Positions 1-9,483 of a stretch of 64,000 nucleotides of DNA are shown piece after piece. The DNA is taken from assembly GCA_963922205.1 (NCBI GenBank), contig CAWUHX010000084.1, positions 372,001 to 436,000 on the forward strand, given 5' to 3'. Both the position numbers and the translations under genes were made by a program. The notes under the pieces are model-generated. The model searched no databases. It saw nothing but the letters and a program-made list of their open reading frames with translations, and was not told the origin of the DNA. The DNA is from Romanomermis culicivorax. Lineage: Eukaryota > Nematoda > Enoplea > Mermithida > Mermithidae. Positions within the stretch are counted from its first letter, which is position 1. Each line of letters opens with the position of its first letter.

Positions 1-197
1 CTTAATTGGGTCAATAGCAGCTACTGGGGTGTGGATGGATCAAAATAAAGTACTTAAAATGATTTTACAGGAATGTTTGGGTGTGAATCCCAGACACCCT
101 TGAGATGATAAATTACGAAATGAAATAATATTTAATAACTGAATTTCACATAATGTATTCTACATATTTACAGTACTGCGTTAGCAGGTACGTTACA
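1..197 (-). repeat. LTR fragment (start of a minus-strand LTR, cut by the window edge)
   Basis: This stretch matches 4836-5030 and 57541-57736 closely, including the run with GTGAATCCCAGACACCC and the terminal TTAGCAGGTACGTTACA. Read on the minus strand it begins TGTAACGTACCTGC, the 5' end of the LTR family described at 56,859-57,736. The rest lies outside the window. No target duplication with the 5030 copy is visible, so I treat the two as separate pieces. Confidence 0.8.
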
Positions 198-1574
198 CTA
201 GGCAAGACATAGCAATGGCAAACCAGTTGTGTGAATTTGGTCATCACAAATCAAAATGCACACAAAAAATTTTTTCCACAGGTTTGATCCAAAATCTGTA
301 CAAAAGCTCTTAAATTTGAAGTAAAAACGAAAGCACTGAGGTTAAAACTTTTTGAGCAGAACCAGAATGTTGATGATACGATTGAAAAAATTGTGGCTTA
401 GAGTCAGGTAGTATATTGGCACCACATAGAATTTGAGGATAGTCAGATGGTGTAGAGTTGCGAGGTAGTGGCATTAGAGGTAAATCAGAAAGTGCCACTA
501 CCGTGAACTGACCAAGGATGCGGCGTGTGGCCTGTCATTCAGGTTGAGTGTTGGCATGAACTGTGGCCAACACGCATAGCTTTTGATGGTCATGGACGCC
601 TACCTCATGAGGTTTCTCAAGAATAGCCTCAATCATCTCAACTGATGAGGTATAGGCAGTTAGGTAATGCAATGTTTTGTTCAATGATCCATATTCATGT
701 AAGAAGAGAATGAGCTCAGCTATCTGGATGCCAGTGGCAGGGCCATACATGGTAGCCCAATTGGGTAGCCAGTCAAGGATGGTATGCAAAAGGGTGTCAG
801 GAATGGTGTGCTCAATAGCCCTATCAACAGAGATCTTATAGGTATCTCGATACAGCTGGTAAAGAGATGTATTTGCATCAGTTGCCTTTTGAGAGGCGCC
901 AGATGGCAAGTTAATATTAAGGCAAGGTAAGAGGTGGATAATATGGGGCTCAGTCACCACTCTAGGCTTGAAATGAGTTTCAGCTAGATCGGGCTGGTGC
1001 ACCGATGGAGGAGCAGACTGTGACATAGAAGCAGCTGTGGATGTTGTAGCAGTCCTGGAATGAGTTGCGCTAGAGGAGGGTAGCTGAGTAGTAGTTGCAC
1101 TCATAGTGGTAGAGGAGGTTGATTGCTGAAGTACTGGAGCTTGCTGAACAGGTGGTGGAGGTGGTGGACATTGAGTCACAGCAGCAGTGATTAGCTGTTG
1201 TTGCTGCTGCAATTGGACCACAGGTTGTTGAAAAGGAATAGGATACCCAGCCAGTGGTGCTTGATACCCAGCATTTGGCTGTGGTACAGCATAAGCCAGT
1301 GGAGGTGGTGGAAATTAAGCAGGGTACTGATACTGAGGGACAACCCCCAGTTGGTACAGTTGTTGAATGTAAGGCTGGCAGATGGGCGTGACAGCAGCAG
1401 GAGGCTGTTATGGTGCACCAAAACCAGGTGGGAAAGAGATTTCAAACAATGATGGAAGCTGCTCTCTAGGCACCTTAGGAACAGTTTGTTGCCTAGCATG
1501 TGTCTTAGCTACTGGTTTGGCAGAGGCCTGAGGTTGTGTGAAACACTGAGGTGTGACATGAGAATGGTGAGGTT

Positions 1575-1759
1575 TGTCACGTGTCACACTACCGTACATA
1601 ACTCCTTCCTAACAATCGCAACACTGGCTCCGTAGTTCAATCGGAAGAACGCTGCACTATAGTCACAGAGAGCTGGGTTCAAATCCCAGTCGAGCAATAT
1701 TTTTCAAAATGGTGTTTGGCAATGGTTATGATGGCAATGCATTTACCCATTACGTGTCA
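1575..1759 (+). repeat. 5' LTR of the TRIM
   Basis: A 185-bp direct repeat with TG...CA ends. It contains a tRNA-like segment at 1626-1696. It differs from the 3' copy by scattered substitutions and small indels, so the insertion is not very recent. Confidence 0.85.
1626..1696 (+). ncRNA. tRNA-like pol III promoter segment, copy 1
   Basis: The 71-nt segment has a 7-nt 5' acceptor arm GGCTCCG answered by TCGAGCA, an A-box-like TAGTTCAATCGG, a D-arm GTTC/GAAC, a 7-nt anticodon loop CTATAGT (ATA at the anticodon position) and a strong T-arm CTGGG/CCCAG. The B box reads GGTTCAAATCC. The anticodon stem pairs only at about three of five positions and the first acceptor pair is mismatched. It is therefore a tRNA-derived promoter rather than a convincing functional tRNA. 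Confidence 0.7.
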
Positions 1760-1848
1760 TGGCAAGGCTTGGATGGTCCCACATTGGTGGGCTGCAGGAA
1801 CCTGCATCTTCAAGGGATGAGGTCGTCCTTCTTTCAAGGGGGGGGGAA

Positions 1849-2031
1849 TGTCACGTGTCGCACGACTGTACATAACCCCCATAACAATTGCAACACTGGC
1901 TCCGTAGTTCAATCGGAAGAACACTGCACTATAGTCACAGAGACCCGGGTTCGAATCCTGGTGGAGCATTATTTTTCAAACTGGTGTTTGGCGATGATTA
2001 TGATGGTGACGCATTTACCCATTACGTGTCA
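1849..2031 (+). repeat. 3' LTR of the TRIM
   Basis: A 183-bp repeat paired with 1575-1759, directly preceded by a poly-G purine tract and followed by the target duplication GGTT. Confidence 0.85.
1898..1968 (+). ncRNA. tRNA-like pol III promoter segment, copy 2
   Basis: Same fold as the first copy. The B box GGTTCGAATCC is a perfect consensus and the T-arm is CCGGG/CCTGG. The acceptor arm GGCTCCG faces TGGAGCA. The anticodon stem is again weak. Because it lies in the 3' LTR, a pol III transcript from the 5' copy would start inside the first LTR and read into the element. Confidence 0.7.
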
Positions 2032-2664
2032 GGTTCATACTGTTGAGATGTGGAAGGTTTCTTAGATTCTGGTTTGATGTTCGAAGCATTGGCGCGTTTT
2101 TGAGTGGCCAGAGAAGACTTTGCCGTAGGTTTATGAGATTTACCAGATTTGTCCTGGGGATCTATCTTCTGTTTCTTTAGTTGAGAATGGAGATAGTGAA
2201 GAACATCCATCACAGGTTTGCCAGAGATGTCAAGGATGTGGAAATCATTGACAGTCTTGGTACCAGCTTGGATCTGAGCTGAAGCTTCAGCTATATCTTC
2301 AGGTGTGAGCATACAACCAGAAATTGGAGTAGCAGAGGTGGAAAGTGAAGGCTTTGTGACTACTGAGGCTGCAGCAACCTTCTGAATATGATAAGATTTG
2401 TTAGACTTAGCAGATGAGCTTGACTGAGTTGCAGTAGTTGATGGTTGAGGCTGTGCAGCAACTTGAGGTTGCAGCGCTGCACTCTGAGGTCGAGCAGAAA
2501 TGGATGTTTGAGGCTGAACCACAACTTGAGATTGTGGCGCAGAACTCTGAGTTGAAGGTGCAACAGAAATGGTTGGTTGTACGGCTACTATGGTTGGAAC
2601 TGTCGCTGTCTGACCCGAGGATGGGGCAGGAGCGGTAGGTAGAGGGCTGAAAATCATCTCATGC

Positions 2665-4200
2665 AGAAATAGGAATTCGCAATCTTCAAGATTACGATTA
2701 CAAGGTCGAATACGTCAAGGGCAAAGACAACGCCTGGGCCGACTTCTTGTTCAGAAAAGATGACCACCAGAAACCACCAATTCCAAATACTGAAGAATTA
2801 ACTGCCGAAATTTTCCTGGAAAATTTTCGCCCTGCTGGTGCATTATCAGATGCCGACTTAACGGCACCCAATATACTCCCAGCAGCGGTCTCACCCCCAC
2901 AGAAATCGACCCAGACGTCAATGCCGTCACCCCTGCAATGACCAAAAAGACCATCAGTCAACCCACACTCTCTGATCACATGCTGTTGGCTGCCGACTAT
3001 GCGCCACCTCCGGTTGAAGCCATAACTATTGCTTCCCATGAGGAAGTCATACGAGCACAAGCCACCAACCCCACCGTCACCAAAATTGTCACTCCTCTCC
3101 AAATTGGCAATGCCCCAAAGCACCCTCCGATTTTCTTCACCAAAGATGGACTTTTGTATTGACAAATCAAAGATATCAAGCAATTGGTCTTCCCCGCATC
3201 CATGGTTGATCAAACGCTTCATCAATTCTACAGCACAAAAATTTTGAACCACCAAGGATCCAATCATACATTAGCAGCCATCAAAACCCATTTTTGGTGG
3301 CTCTGCATGGAGGTAAACGTCGGCCACTGGATCAAGTCATGCAAGATTTGCCAATTGATGAAGCTGACCACATCACCGCCTCTGCTGCTTCTACTGATCC
3401 AGCCCATGCACCCTTTCGAGATCCTCGCCACCGACATTGTCAACACATCGCCCGTAGGTGAGAAACGTCCCTACATTATTATTTTTCAGGATTATTTCAC
3501 AAAATGGGTCTCCCCCCATCCCATCCCTGATCAAAAGGCCTCAATGATTGTGGAATGTTTGGTAAACAATGCTGTCCTAGCCCGCTTGTCCTTCTTCCCG
3601 ATCAAGGTGGATGTTTCACATCAAAGTTGATGCAGGATATTTGTGACCTTCTCAAGATCCAAAAAGTCAAAACAACAGTGTACCACCCCCAGTGCAACGG
3701 TATGGTTGAGCGCTTCAATTAAACGTTAATCGCGCAACTAAAGAAGTACACCGCCGATGATCCTGATAAATTGAAACGCTATTTGCCATACGCTGTGTTC
3801 ACCTATATAGCCATGCGGCATACTGCTACAGGCCATTCGCCTCTCAGCCTCTTACCAGGCTATGAGCTACGCATAACTTTCGATTACAATTGCACCTGTC
3901 GACTCATCTTTCCACTCAATTACGATGCGTATCAGCATATCCTTATGCAGGCACAACTTAAAATGCACGAGGAAATCAAGACTAACCTTGATAAAGCCCC
4001 AGCAGTCAGTAAAAAATATTTCGATCGAAAAGCCCCAACACGCGACCTCACCATCAACAACCTTGTCCTCTCGACCAACACACGAAAACTGAACAAAATT
4101 CAACCTGACTGCAAACCCTTTCCACACTATGTCTGGAACCATTCATACCGCCCACTGCCAAAGAAATCTTTGAGCTCAAAGCTGGACGCACAACAGAACG
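2665..4200 (+). pseudogene. Ty3/gypsy-type pol remnant (RNase H end and integrase)
   Basis: The frame opens in the typical RNase H tail (VEYVKGKDNAWADFL, about 2700-2750). It continues as an integrase with an HHCC zinc module (about 3200-3370), the catalytic-core strands around ATDIV and YFTKWV (3430-3520), a second acidic site [12 protein letters not shown] (about 3600-3640) and the Glu motif CNGMVERFN (about 3700-3722). Frames change near 2940 and 3600-3640, with stops at 3160 and 3720. No RT, protease or gag precedes it in this orientation. It is a 5'-truncated dead copy, and its 3' side runs into the LTR at about 4210. Confidence 0.8.
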
Positions 4201-4209
4201 GGGGTAATA

Positions 4210-5030
4210 CGGTGGCACTGACGATACAAAAGTGATAGTCAATGGCGGGGTGATCGACAACGAATAATGGGGGACAACGCTTGTTTGGCTTGCAAATAAT
4301 AAAAATGGACTCGGTTTAACTGCTTTAGTATAAACAGATGCGGCGCTTGCAAATAAGACGAATTCGAAAAACTAAATTTGATACGAACACGAACTAACTA
4401 AATCACACTTTGTTTGTCTTTAAATACGGCATTTCTAGCCACTTTTAGGCGTCGCAGGAGGTTGTGCTTCTGTCCATCTTCTTCGGCCAATCACCGCTTC
4501 CTGCTTTACTATTCTCGCTAATTTAGTCACACCCTCCAATGCTTTCCTAGTACTGTATGCTTTTCATGTTTTCTCTATGCTTGCTTCCTACTGGGCTTAG
4601 TCACACCTCTGTGGTTCTGTGCATGCTTTCTATATCTGTTTCTCTGTCTACACATGTTTTGTGGGACCGTCACTACCGTTGCACTTGAGACTACTGTCTG
4701 GCCAGGCTTTTACTTTTTACTGTGTGCAGGTGTTGTTTACGATTTTCATGAGGAATTGCGGTAGCCGTGGCATATGTATTTTAGTGTAGGTTCTAGGGGA
4801 CCAGCTGCCATTATGCAAATTAATTGGGGCATCTTAATTGGGTCAATAGTGGCTACCGGGGTGTGAACGGATCAAAATAAAGTACTTCACATAATTTTAA
4901 AGGAATGTTTGGGTGTGAATCCCAGACACCCTTGAGATGATAAATTATGAAAATGAAATAATATTTAATAAATGACTATCACATACAGTATGCTATATAT
5001 TTACACTACTGCGTTAGCAGGTACCTTACA
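4210..5030 (-). repeat. LTR of the 57-kb family, minus orientation
   Basis: Colinear with 56,859-57,736. Shared landmarks include the GACTCGGTTTAACTGCTTT segment, the TCTTTAAATAC promoter-like box, the GTGCAGGTGTTGTTTAC segment, the AAATAAAGTACTT tract and the terminal GCAGGTACCTTACA. The far edge (about 4210) is divergent and uncertain. Its end at 5030 cuts directly into the TBP-like gene of the Polinton, so the Polinton's left terminus is missing here. Confidence 0.75.
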
Positions 5031-5365
5031 ATACAGTGATCTAGGGCGTATGACCCAACAACAATGCACATTCTAAATTTCCTGTATCTTGGTTGATAGC
5101 TGAGTTTGAGCAGTATTTCTGCAGCATAATCTATACTTTTCACAGCCTGCTGAGTTGCCTTAATGCCCACATATACGAGCTTCCCATTTTCATACAATAG
5201 TAGACAACATTTTGGATCATCTAGATACCAAATTAGCGACCAAAATTTTCCCATTGTCAGTTTAAAGCCATTCAGTTTTTTAACAAGTGAGTCCAAATTG
5301 AGTCGACAGCCAAGTTCAGCTGTGACAGTAATGTTTTGTACCTGCGTTTTTAGAATAAACTTCAC
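5006..5365 (-). pseudogene. TATA-binding-protein-like protein, C-terminally truncated by an LTR
   Basis: About 110 residues align by eye with one repeat of the TBP saddle. The pattern QNITVTAELGCRLNLDSL corresponds to the first strand and helix. It is followed by a DDPKCCLLLY segment matching the re-P-r-ta-L-if strand, the turn ENGKLVYVGIK (TBP: SGKMVCTGAK), a Q/A-rich helix with YA, and FRMCIVVGS (TBP: FKIQNMVGS). The second repeat is missing because the LTR enters at 5030 and supplies the last residues and stop. The open frame has only GTG/ACG at its start. ACG before QVQNI may be a decayed ATG. A TATAAAATTTG box lies about 40-60 nt upstream. It is the last gene of the minus-strand Polinton cluster and overlaps the end of the penton-like gene. 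The fold assignment is by pattern only. Confidence 0.72.
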
Positions 5366-6141
5366 TTTCTAAAGTGTAACTTCACAATTGTTTTACCAGT
5401 GACAAATTTTATAGGTTTGTCTTGATCAGTTCAAATTGAAATTTCTATAGAATGGATATCTTTTACGAGTACAGGCGAGTAGTGGGGAGCTATATATATC
5501 TTATCTATAATGTCACCAAAAGCTCCCTCTATATTAACAATATGGAGGAGGGGGGCTAAAATATCACCAGCAATCTGTTGTTCAATGATGTTACAATAAA
5601 CATACATAGTTTCGAGACCAGCCTTTATATCAGCAGGGTGTGCAGCAGCTATTTTCAGTTCTTGAGATGAAGTTGTTTCTAGTTGTGATTTCTCAAAGCC
5701 CAACAGGTAGAGTAAAGAATCACTTAATTTTATGCCCTTGATTCTAGTCAAGTTCACTTTCAGGACAACTGCTCTGGCTAATCTCCTGTATGAAAATTCG
5801 ATGAACTCATTATATGGAACTTTTTCCTGTTCACTCAACAACCTGATGGATTGTTGAATTGCTTCAAATAAATCTATTATAGATTCATACCTTGTAGAAG
5901 GTACTTTTAGGAATTGCCTAGTATTGGTCTGAAGATCATAAAATTTTATTACACTATCACTAGGTGTTATATTGAACCAGGTATTTGGGTAGATGAATTC
6001 ACAAAGTGCACATTTCCATTCACCTTGCAAAATCAATCTATGAGGCAACCTGATACTAAAATTTGAAGCAGAGTTACTCGGATTGCTCTGAGCATTGCTT
6101 GGTAATGTTACATAAAACTGTGAAAAATCCATTTTTTTCAA
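5362..6141 (-). pseudogene. Polinton minor capsid (penton-like) protein with one nonsense codon
   Basis: The frame begins at ATG 6141 (or 6132, before DFSQFYVTLPSNAQ). It has the family's opening F-Y-V-T-L-P-S-N, then the strand LQGEWKCALCEFIYPNTWFNI, and ends HSIEISI, a stop, and then an in-frame tail ending IVKLHFRK with the natural stop at 5362. A single TGA at 5431, where CGA would restore the frame, breaks an otherwise complete frame of about 259 codons. In Polintons this protein is thought to form the single-jelly-roll pentons at capsid vertices. It is preceded by a TAACTTTTATA (minus: TATAAAAGTTA) box at 6162-6172. Its 3' end overlaps the TBP-like frame. Confidence 0.75.
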
Positions 6142-6161
6142 TGTGTCATTATGGTAGAAAC

Positions 6162-6172
6162 TAACTTTTATA
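6162..6172 (-). promoter_or_regulatory. TATA-type box of the minor capsid gene, overlapping the protease stop
   Basis: On the minus strand it reads TATAAAAGTTA, 21-30 nt before the minor capsid ATG. The TAA stop of the protease (6168-6170) lies inside it. Confidence 0.65.
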
Positions 6173-6659
6173 TTCTGTTGAGCTGTTCAAATAAAAATGC
6201 ATCATCATATATGGGACTGTTTGCTCTAAAGAGACTGTTGATGAAGCCAGTAATGAATTCATCAGCATAGCTTTGTTCCAAACTAGCAGCAATATCCCTC
6301 ATTCTTATACCTCTGATCCACACGAGAAAGTATACACATAACTGACCACATGTAGCAGTCAGGTACTGTTGAACACATTGGGTATTCCACTTGTAAGAAG
6401 TAGATATAGTCTTGATGTAATTCCTAAGCTGTTGAGGTGGTTCCAGGGCCTAACTGTCAAAATAACAACATGCATGTTTTTTATCAACAAACAGAGCCAC
6501 CCAGTGTGAACCAGGTTCATCCTGCTTGTCCAGATTTACAACCAATGCTGCGGGTACAGTGTCAAGAGGTGGTAAACAGTCTATAGGAAATACCCCATTG
6601 CAGATTTGCCTGAGAGCTTGATCTCTATTGATCAAGATGTAGATTCCAGAGGTATTCAT
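6168..6659 (-). pseudogene. Adenain-like cysteine protease with an in-frame stop
   Basis: ATG at 6659 overlaps the capsid stop (ATGA). The first 69 codons show GVFPIDCLPP and the histidine segment GSHWVALFVD followed by CCYFDS. A TAG at 6450 then interrupts, and the same frame continues for a further 93 codons with the nucleophile segment TCGQLCVYFL and ends at 6168, within the next gene's TATA box. Total length of 163 codons fits the adenovirus-type protease family, which matures capsid precursors. His and Cys are both present; only the TAG, just after the YFDS motif, prevents full-length translation. Confidence 0.8.
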
Positions 6660-7932
6660 GCAGTATAGTCATTAAAGACGTGTCTATTTTTATCCATCAT
6701 AATCAAATTGTCAAATTCTGCATAAACAATAACTTCTATACACCTGCGTCAGGTATCCTATCAGCAAACGTCAATTCTATATTCGTAGAACCATCTCTAA
6801 TCAAGTCCCAATGTCCACTATCATCTTCCTCAGGTGTAAAATTGAAGGCGAAGTAGCACTGTCCATTTTTAAAATTAAGTCTGCTAATGCCATTCCCTTT
6901 GTTATCTTTAGCCATGTCTAGAGTTTCAAAGAGCTGATCATATGCTGGAATATATTTTTTGTTGACAAAATCAAGTCTTAGTGGAGTTGCTGGAAAAGCT
7001 TGACCACCAGAGACAACCTTGACTTCACTTATACTGTAACATTTAAAATTAAATGGAGATTTTTTTAATTTCTCCACGATATGCATCGGCATCGACACAT
7101 GCTATAATCATCCTATGTGGCAACTGACCAGTGAATAGTGTATTCAGAGTTGTAGATTGCGTTGTACTAGCAATATGAAGGTTCACCATTTGGACTCTTC
7201 TGATTGGGTATTTGACTGACCTTTTTAACATTGCTTTTTCTAGAGCCAATCCAACACTGTTGAGAACCTCAACTTTCTTGATGAAAAGTTTCATCTGGGA
7301 AACTTCCAAATTTGCATTTTCTGCATCACCAGCTGGACACTGTAATACAAATGGATTACTATTGTGAATCAATTCCAGTTTGAGCTCAGTATTGCTGAGT
7401 AAATATCGATCTTACATTAGAAGATCAATATGAAGAGGAGCTGTTATTTCAACTGTTCAACCATTTTCAAAGTACTTTACTCTGTCCTTAAAACCCTGGC
7501 AATCAGCAGTATCTATTTTAGGACCAGCTTCCATAGTATACAAAGAAGACTGTAAGTGACTATTTTAAGCATCAAAACCAAAATTTAAATCAGTTTTAAA
7601 GAATGCTCTGTAGGCATACATATCCCCACTATCATGAATAAGAGGACCATTCAGGAAGAGCTTCACTTGATAGGTGCAATTACTGGTGCAGCTCCACCAG
7701 CAGGAACAGTGTAAGTAATTTTCAAGGTCATGTACAGATAATTTTAGCTAAGCTGGATTATGTGAGGATCTGGAGGTATACGAAATTCGTATGGACCATC
7801 ATTTGTGATAGAATTTATGGGGTTAACTTCATCCCAGTAGCCTCTCTTAATTACTACTTGTGTTGGAGGAACAGGGAAAAAGTCCAATTCAGATTTTGTA
7901 CTAATACTAGAAATTGTATCAATTAGAGCCAT
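6656..7932 (-). pseudogene. Polinton major capsid protein (double jelly roll), frameshifted
   Basis: The start is ATG at 7932 (ALIDTISSISTKSELDFF). Family landmarks follow: FPVPPTQ near the N-terminus, LLSNTELKLELIHN, PHRMIIACVDADAYRGE, the KVVSGGQAFPATPLRLDF segment, and DDSGHWDLIRDGSTNIELTF with VYAEFDNLIMMD near the C-terminus. The frame breaks near 7744, 7560, 7440 and 7410 (stops), about 7065 (frameshift) and about 6740 (frameshift). This is the main shell protein of the putative virion. Its gene ends at 6656, overlapping the protease ATG by four bases. A perfect TATAAAAGTTG box lies 40-50 nt upstream. Confidence 0.85.
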
Positions 7933-8341
7933 GTTTCCTTCTCTTTTCCTTTGAGAATATATAATTTTTCTCAACTTTTATACCTTTTGGTCTAGTCCCC
8001 AGGCCTCTCCCAGTCTGCAGGGCATCTCCAGCACTGTGAGCCAACTTGGAGAGTGCTGCTCAGCCATGTTCTTCTAGAGACTCCTTTATAGATCGAGCTT
8101 CTGCTAAATCTCCAGCAATATGTGCATCTGTGGATAGTGCTTGCTTACCAATATGGCCAGCAGCTGACTTAATAACAGGAATGGCCATTCTGAATAACGA
8201 TCTAAAGAAACTTCCCAGACCTCCTCCATGCTGATATGGAGTGCCTTTGAAGCCTTTGAAACCATAGCCAGTTTGTTCAGCTTGTTCAGTGTAGTACTGA
8301 AGCCAAGTTGCATAATCTTCCGGATTAAAGTATTGTCTCAC
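7919..8341 (-). pseudogene. Small basic/amphipathic Polinton virion protein (pX-like), one nonsense codon
   Basis: The 141-codon frame starts at ATG 8341. It contains the glycine-rich amphipathic segment GGGLGSFFRSLFRMAIPVIK and then an alanine-rich helix (SAAGHIGKQAL). A stop at 8060, after SLEEHG, is followed in frame by AALSKLAHSAGDALQTGRGLG and a basic tail. Many Polintons and adintovirus-like elements carry such a short glycine/basic protein, often compared to adenovirus core or minor virion proteins. I recognise the pattern but cannot fix the exact family. The tail overlaps the start of the capsid gene. Confidence 0.6.
7972..7982 (-). promoter_or_regulatory. TATAAAAGTTG box of the major capsid gene
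   Basis: Minus-strand TATAAAAGTTG about 40 nt before the capsid ATG at 7932. It lies inside the C-terminal codons of the preceding pX-like frame. Confidence 0.65.
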
Positions 8342-8371
8342 ATTTATAAGTTTACAAAATGCTTTAAGTTA

Positions 8372-8382
8372 CAACTTTTATA
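8372..8382 (-). promoter_or_regulatory. TATAAAAGTTG box of the pX-like gene, overlapping the upstream stop
   Basis: Minus-strand TATAAAAGTTG about 30-40 nt before ATG 8341. The TAA stop of the upstream gene (8378-8380) is inside the box. Confidence 0.65.
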
Positions 8383-9106
8383 CTTTTCCAAATTCTAACC
8401 ATCTAGACCTTGGTGTAATGCTTTTTGGTACCTTAATCTTTTTACCATCTACTGGGCTACTGGGGGAAGCAAATGTTTCATTGCTTTCACTTCCAACATT
8501 TAACCTGGACTTATTTACAAAAAGATCTCGAGGCACATTCTCCTTTAAGAGGTTCTTTACAAACAATTCTTACCCTATTGCTTGCTGACACCTTGGATCA
8601 ACTCTTGCTACATCAGAAATCAAATCAACAATGTTAGTTCCACTTATTTTGTTGACTTTCAGAATTATTTCTCCTTTATCCGACCACTCCATGTGTGGAT
8701 TATCTTTAGCATAATCATATAACATTTTAGCTTGAATATGCCACTGTTTTGGTACAATTTTCATAGTTTTTTCATAAAGCACATCTTTTCTCGGGGTAAC
8801 ATCAACAGTGCTTTCAGCAGTGTCTGGCTTTTTCAGCTTCGGTGTTATGTCTTCCAGATCAGGAATAGGGTGTTCTGCAACAGGTTCATTAACAGTCAAC
8901 TCATAAGGTCTGGTCTGATCCTGCGTAGCCTGCCTATATCTGTGCAACACTTGATTGTATAAGATTATCTTTCTGTCGGAGGGCAATGACTTATCAGTTA
9001 AAATGTCATTCATTTCTTTATCCAGAGCAGTCATTACATTAGCTGCTATATCCTCCCTATGACCAATGTCATGTGGTACAAGAATCATTTTATTTGTATG
9101 CATCAT
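8378..9106 (-). pseudogene. Polinton conserved protein of unknown role, one nonsense codon
   Basis: A 243-codon frame from ATG 9106 (or ATG 9088, just before ILVPHD), with one stop at 8570 and the same frame continuing to 8378. It has a charged N-terminal half, then a compact domain: PKQWHIQAKMLYDYAKD, MEWSDKGEIILKVNKISGTNIVDLI, and after the stop LFVKNLLKENVPRDLFVN, and a basic tail ending RSRWLEFGKV. Proteins with the W..kG-e...i.gsni-DLI and flk.L.e.N.P signatures recur next to the packaging genes in Polintons. The function is not known to me, but a virion or DNA-binding role is plausible. It is preceded by a TATAAAAAGA box. Confidence 0.6.
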
Positions 9107-9447
9107 CTTTTTATAATTTCATCAGCTAGTAATTGTCCAGCTATTCCTAAAATTGGTGCCAACAATACAGGCAAAAATCCACCTTTTTGTTCTAGAATGT
9201 CTCGTCTTTTGCTGAGACTTGTTTTATCATCTGCTAATACCCGTAAATGTCCCTTGTGGGAACTTAATTTATTCAAGATATTTTTGTCAACTTTTATATA
9301 GCCTTCGAGGAAGTTGAGTATACATTCACACAAACAAAGTATCAGTTCACGATCAGCAGTACTAATAATAGCTTTACGTTGCTTGGGTTTCGCCTTAGCT
9401 AGTACCCTGATGTAATCAATATTATGTCTAAGACGATCACAAGGCAT
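9103..9447 (-). CDS. Small Polinton protein with hydrophobic C-terminus
   Basis: 114 residues from ATG 9447 (PCDRLRHNIDYIRVLAKAK). The pattern KQRKAIISTADRELILCL-CEC is followed by a helical middle and a hydrophobic glycine-containing end, GGFLPVLLAPILGIAG, then DEIIKR. A short protein with the same layout (basic helix, CEC, GGFL near the C-terminus) is commonly found beside the ATPase in Polintons. Its biochemical role is unknown to me. The hydrophobic tail suggests membrane or capsid-interior contact. The frame is intact, with a consensus TATAAAAGTTG box 26-36 nt before the start, and it ends within a few bases of the next gene's start. Confidence 0.65.
   Translation of the reverse strand: MPCDRLRHNIDYIRVLAKAKPKQRKAIISTADRELILCLCECILNFLEGYIKVDKNILNKLSSHKGHLRVLADDKTSLSKRRDILEQKGGFLPVLLAPILGIAGQLLADEIIKR
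9106..9115 (-). promoter_or_regulatory. TATAAAAAGA box before the 8378-9106 gene
   Basis: Minus-strand variant of the element's TATA-type box. It codes for the last residues of the upstream gene and lies about 20 nt before the ATG at 9088, so 9088 is the likelier start than 9106. Confidence 0.5.
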
Positions 9448-9472
9448 TTTGACTATACAACTGAAGAATAGA

Positions 9473-9483
9473 CAACTTTTATA
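9473..9483 (-). promoter_or_regulatory. TATAAAAGTTG box of the 9103-9447 gene, overlapping the ATPase stop
   Basis: Minus-strand TATAAAAGTTG about 30 nt before ATG 9447. The ATPase TAA stop (9479-9481) is inside it. Confidence 0.65.

Larger units (their letters stand above)
1575..2031 (+). mobile_element. TRIM (terminal-repeat retrotransposon in miniature) with tRNA-like sequences in its LTRs
   Basis: Two direct repeats (1575-1759 and 1849-2031) both begin TGTCACGTGTC and end TTACGTGTCA. The 89-bp interior opens at 1760 with TGGCAAGGCTTGG directly next to the LTR, which is PBS-like, and ends with the purine tract AAGGGGGGGGGAA, which is PPT-like, directly before the second LTR. The element is flanked by GGTT at 1571-1574 and 2032-2035. 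It has no coding capacity, so it would depend on another element's gag and pol. It sits inside the reading frame of the 310-2657 pseudogene. Confidence 0.88.
310..2657 (-). pseudogene. Pro/Gln/Ser-rich gag-like or unknown protein, decayed and split by a TRIM
   Basis: The frame runs from ATG at 2657 to the TRIM at 2031, resumes at 1574 and continues to 310. Removing the TRIM plus one copy of the 4-bp target duplication (461 bp) puts both sides in the same frame, giving about 629 codons with three internal stops (near 1408, 1314 and 535). The N-terminal half is low complexity (Pro, Gln, Ser, Ala). The C-terminal part (about 535-950) looks folded, with alternating hydrophobic helices. I find no CCHC knuckle or catalytic motif. 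A retroelement gag is possible but not shown. The neighbouring pol remnant starts 8 bp away on the opposite strand, so the two are not one colinear element. Confidence 0.5.

Noticed and set aside
1626..1968. Two functional tRNA genes
   Set aside because: Acceptor end and anticodon stem are mismatched, the anticodon would be ATA, and both copies lie at equal positions in LTR-like repeats; better read as tRNA-derived promoters.
198..5030. A single intact minus-strand LTR element between the LTR pieces at 1-197 and 4,210-5,030
   Set aside because: Between them gag-like and pol-like frames run in opposite directions, there is no PBS or PPT at the expected places and no shared target duplication.
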